Assembly: GCA_002385265.1 (NCBI GenBank)
Contig: DGDD01000233.1
Coordinates: 1-32,352, forward strand
Source of the DNA: Chitinophagaceae bacterium UBA3961
GTDB lineage: Bacteria; Bacteroidota; Bacteroidia; Chitinophagales; Chitinophagaceae
Reading direction: 5' to 3'
DNA length: 32,352 bases
Shown piece after piece: positions 30,470 through 32,352 of the stretch. The position numbers and the translations under genes are program-made. The notes beneath the pieces were generated by a model. The model had not been told where the DNA came from. It saw only the letters and a list, made by a program, of their open reading frames with translations, and ran no database searches. Each line of letters begins with the position of its first letter. The first letter of the stretch is position 1.

Positions 30470-31231
30470 ATGAAAGCAAAGTGGCTAGTTCTATTGGTAG
30501 CATGCATTGCATTGTCTTCTTTCTCTTGGTGGCAAGAAAGAAAGATCACGCTGTTTATGGCGGGCGATTCTACCATGAGTATCAAAGAAACAAAAGCCTA
30601 CCCTGAAACAGGTTGGGGAATGCCCTTCGTCTATTTCTGGGATTCTTCTGTAACGGTAGTTAACAAAGCCAAAAATGGAAGAAGCACGAAAACCTTTATC
30701 AGTGAAGGTCTTTGGAAGTCAATTTGCGATAATATAAAGCCGGGCGAATATGTATTCATTCAATTCGGTCACAACGATGAAGCGAAAGACAAAGTAGAAC
30801 GATATACAACTCCGGAAGAATACACAACCAACTTATTGAAGTTTGTGAACGAAACCAAAGCTAAGCAAGGAATCCCCGTTTTATTGACTCCCGTTTCTCG
30901 TCGACGATTCGATAAAGAAGGAAAGGCAACAGAAACACATACAGAATACAGTGCCCTAGTGAGAACATTGGCGGCGAAAGAAAATGTACTGATGATTGAT
31001 TTAGACAAGCTCTCGATGGACTTGTATCAACAGTTCGGTGCCGAAAATTCAAAATGGCTCTTTCTTCAATTGCAACCTAATGAGCACCCCAACTATCCTG
31101 AGGGGAAAAATGACAATACCCATTTCAACGAATTGGGAGCACGTTTGGTAGCGCAATTAGTACTAAGCGAAATCAAAAAACAAATTCCTGAATTGGCTGT
31201 TCGCCTCGTTAAACCGATTGTAAAAAAATGA
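30470..31231 (+). CDS. Rhamnogalacturonan acetylesterase (CE12, SGNH fold)
   Basis: The 253-residue exported protein has an N-terminal hydrophobic signal (about 1-20). SGNH block I is MAGDSTM with nucleophile S34, followed by the NGRST glycine block, the asparagine in FGHNDEAKD, and the D215-x-x-H218 pair in NDNTHFNELGA. CE12 enzymes remove acetyl groups from rhamnogalacturonan I or homogalacturonan. The gene starts 5 bases after the PL1 stop and overlaps the CE8 gene by four bases (ATGA), so all are translationally linked. Confidence 0.92.
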   Translation: MKAKWLVLLVACIALSSFSWWQERKITLFMAGDSTMSIKETKAYPETGWGMPFVYFWDSSVTVVNKAKNGRSTKTFISEGLWKSICDNIKPGEYVFIQFGHNDEAKDKVERYTTPEEYTTNLLKFVNETKAKQGIPVLLTPVSRRRFDKEGKATETHTEYSALVRTLAAKENVLMIDLDKLSMDLYQQFGAENSKWLFLQLQPNEHPNYPEGKNDNTHFNELGARLVAQLVLSEIKKQIPELAVRLVKPIVKK

Positions 31232-32196
31232 GATTTCTTTTAATCGCATATTGTTTTTTTATCAGTGGAACCCTGCTCGCCCAAAAGAACAAATGGACGG
31301 TTGCGGCGGATGGCTCGGGTAATTTTAAAACCATTCAACAGGCACTTGATAAGGTTCCCTCCAATAACAATTCTCCCATTACGATCTATGTAAAGAAAGG
31401 AGTTTACAAAGAAGTGGTAATTGTGGATGCCACCAAGAACAATATCAATTTAATTGGTGAAGACAAGAATACAACCATTATTACTTTCAATAATCACGCT
31501 GGCACGAGAACACCACAAGGCGATACCTTGAATACCTGGACCTGCGCCACCGTTTTTGTTTATGGAAACAATTTTCACGCAGAAAACATCAGCTTTGAGA
31601 ACAATGCAGGTTTTACTGCGGGGCAAGCAGTGGCATTAAGGGTGGAAGGGAACCGCGCCTCTTTTTTCAATTGCCGTATGCTCGGTTTTCAAGATGTACT
31701 CTTTTTGAGCGGAAACGGAGTAAAACAATATTTTAGAGACTGCTACATAGAAGGAACTACCGATTTTATTTTTGGTGCTGCAACAGCCGTATTTAAAAGC
31801 TGTCACATCCACAGTAAGAAAAATAGCCATGTTACTGCTGCTTCTACCAATAGCATTATTCCCGTTGGATTTGTGTTTTTTGATTGCAAACTCACCGCCG
31901 ATTCGGTAACCAATAAAGTATCATTAGGTAGACCTTGGTCTCCAACGGCTAGTGTAACCTATATCAATTGTTGGATGGATAAACACATCGTTCCCGAAGG
32001 TTGGAACAATTGGAAGAACCCGGCCAATGAAGCCACCGCTCGTTACGCCGAATACAATAGTTCAGGGCCGGGAGCCAATCCGGAAGCACGCGTGAAATGG
32101 TCAAAGCAATTGACGGCGGAAGAAGCCGGTCGCTATACCTTAAAAAATATTATGGGTGAATGGGATCCCGAATCAATCAAGGTTCCAAAAAAATAG
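31228..32196 (+). CDS. Pectin methylesterase (CE8)
   Basis: The 322-residue exported beta-helix enzyme has a signal peptide (1-18, LLAQ). The CE8 catalytic set is complete: Q133 in GFTAGQAVALRV, Q155 and D156 in MLGFQDVLF, D179 in GTTDFIFG, and R235/W237 in LGRPWSP. It removes methyl esters from homogalacturonan, making it a substrate for the PL1 lyase encoded two genes upstream. The start overlaps the CE12 stop (ATGA). Confidence 0.95.
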   Translation: MRFLLIAYCFFISGTLLAQKNKWTVAADGSGNFKTIQQALDKVPSNNNSPITIYVKKGVYKEVVIVDATKNNINLIGEDKNTTIITFNNHAGTRTPQGDTLNTWTCATVFVYGNNFHAENISFENNAGFTAGQAVALRVEGNRASFFNCRMLGFQDVLFLSGNGVKQYFRDCYIEGTTDFIFGAATAVFKSCHIHSKKNSHVTAASTNSIIPVGFVFFDCKLTADSVTNKVSLGRPWSPTASVTYINCWMDKHIVPEGWNNWKNPANEATARYAEYNSSGPGANPEARVKWSKQLTAEEAGRYTLKNIMGEWDPESIKVPKK

Positions 32197-32202
32197 GAAA
32201 GT

Positions 32203-32352
32203 ATGAAGAAGATCATTTGTGTTCTATACATTTTATTGCCGCTTCTGGTGTTGGCACAAGGAAAGGAGGAAAAGAAACTGGCAGCAAGGGTTGAGAGTCT
32301 GAAAGTGGCCATGGTTGACCCAACAGAATCAAGTTTATTGGATTTAACGATG
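32203..32352 (+). CDS. Exported small protein, possibly NTF2-like/DUF4440 (3'-partial)
   Basis: Fifty codons are visible before the window ends. They encode a signal peptide MKKIICVLYILLPLLVLAQ and then a charged helix with LAARVESLKVAMVDP followed by LLDLTM. This resembles the first helix of exported NTF2-like (DUF4440/SnoaL-type) proteins of Bacteroidota, which often accompany carbohydrate loci. A GGAAAG sequence precedes the ATG. The gene starts 6 bases after the CE8 stop and continues the operon. With most of the protein missing the family call is tentative. Confidence 0.55.
   Translation, partial: MKKIICVLYILLPLLVLAQGKEEKKLAARVESLKVAMVDPTESSLLDLTM

Noticed and set aside
1..32352. tRNA, rRNA, insertion-sequence or phage genes
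   Set aside because: I looked on both strands for cloverleaf arms, conserved rRNA segments, transposase or integrase motifs and terminal inverted repeats and found none I could support.

Overview
The window looks like a chromosomal segment of a Bacteroidota bacterium, most likely near the Chitinophagaceae. The evidence is a SusC/SusD pair, LytTR/Hpt/hybrid-kinase signalling, a TAnnTTTG-type -7 promoter element close to several start codons, few Shine-Dalgarno sequences, and Bacteroidota-type families (DUF1080, DUF6952, DUF4442). Genus is not determined. No tRNA, rRNA, CRISPR array, transposase or phage gene was seen.

Layout. (1) 1-2007: 3' part of scpB, a terminator, then lysA. (2) 2360-6377: a tight four-gene run (membrane-anchored papain-like peptidase, exported thioredoxin-like protein, DUF4442 hotdog protein, beta-CASP metallo-hydrolase). 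It is bracketed by two inverted copies of a composite intergenic repeat built from a purine-rich block, a GC-rich block and CCTAAAG-type heptamers. (3) 6661-9610: an AT-rich, gene-poor stretch whose only clear protein gene is a GT2 glycosyltransferase. On the minus strand I find five short promoter-to-terminator units (A-E, about 165-300 nt). A and B are related to each other, and C, D and E share repeated motifs. They look like a small-RNA or micropeptide array and are the most novel item here. (4) 9738-13059: a LytTR response regulator and an Hpt protein, divergent from a hybrid histidine kinase; together they contain every step of a phosphorelay. (5) 13188-18441: GH95 glycosidase, then on the minus strand a tandem-DUF1080 protein and a Tat-exported Gfo/Idh/MocA oxidoreductase (3-keto-glycoside type chemistry). 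(6) 18643-19829: 2-Cys peroxiredoxin, thioredoxin and DUF6952. (7) 19895-22556: aldo/keto reductase and a cNMP-binding/patatin protein. (8) 22657-32352: a pectin utilization locus with a LacI-family regulator, SusC, SusD, PL1 pectate lyase, CE12 rhamnogalacturonan acetylesterase, CE8 pectin methylesterase and the start of a small exported protein.

How the genes work together. In the pectin locus CE8 and CE12 would remove methyl and acetyl groups, PL1 would cut the backbone, and SusC/SusD would bind and import the fragments. The divergent LacI-type regulator probably acts through the 18-bp near-palindrome at 23773-23790. GH95 and the DUF1080/Gfo pair add side-chain and 3-keto-sugar chemistry. 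Several protein starts rest on manual choice: SusC, the DUF1080 protein, the Gfo protein and the patatin protein each have an ATG just inside a TTG-initiated longer frame, and the Hpt protein appears to start with GTG.
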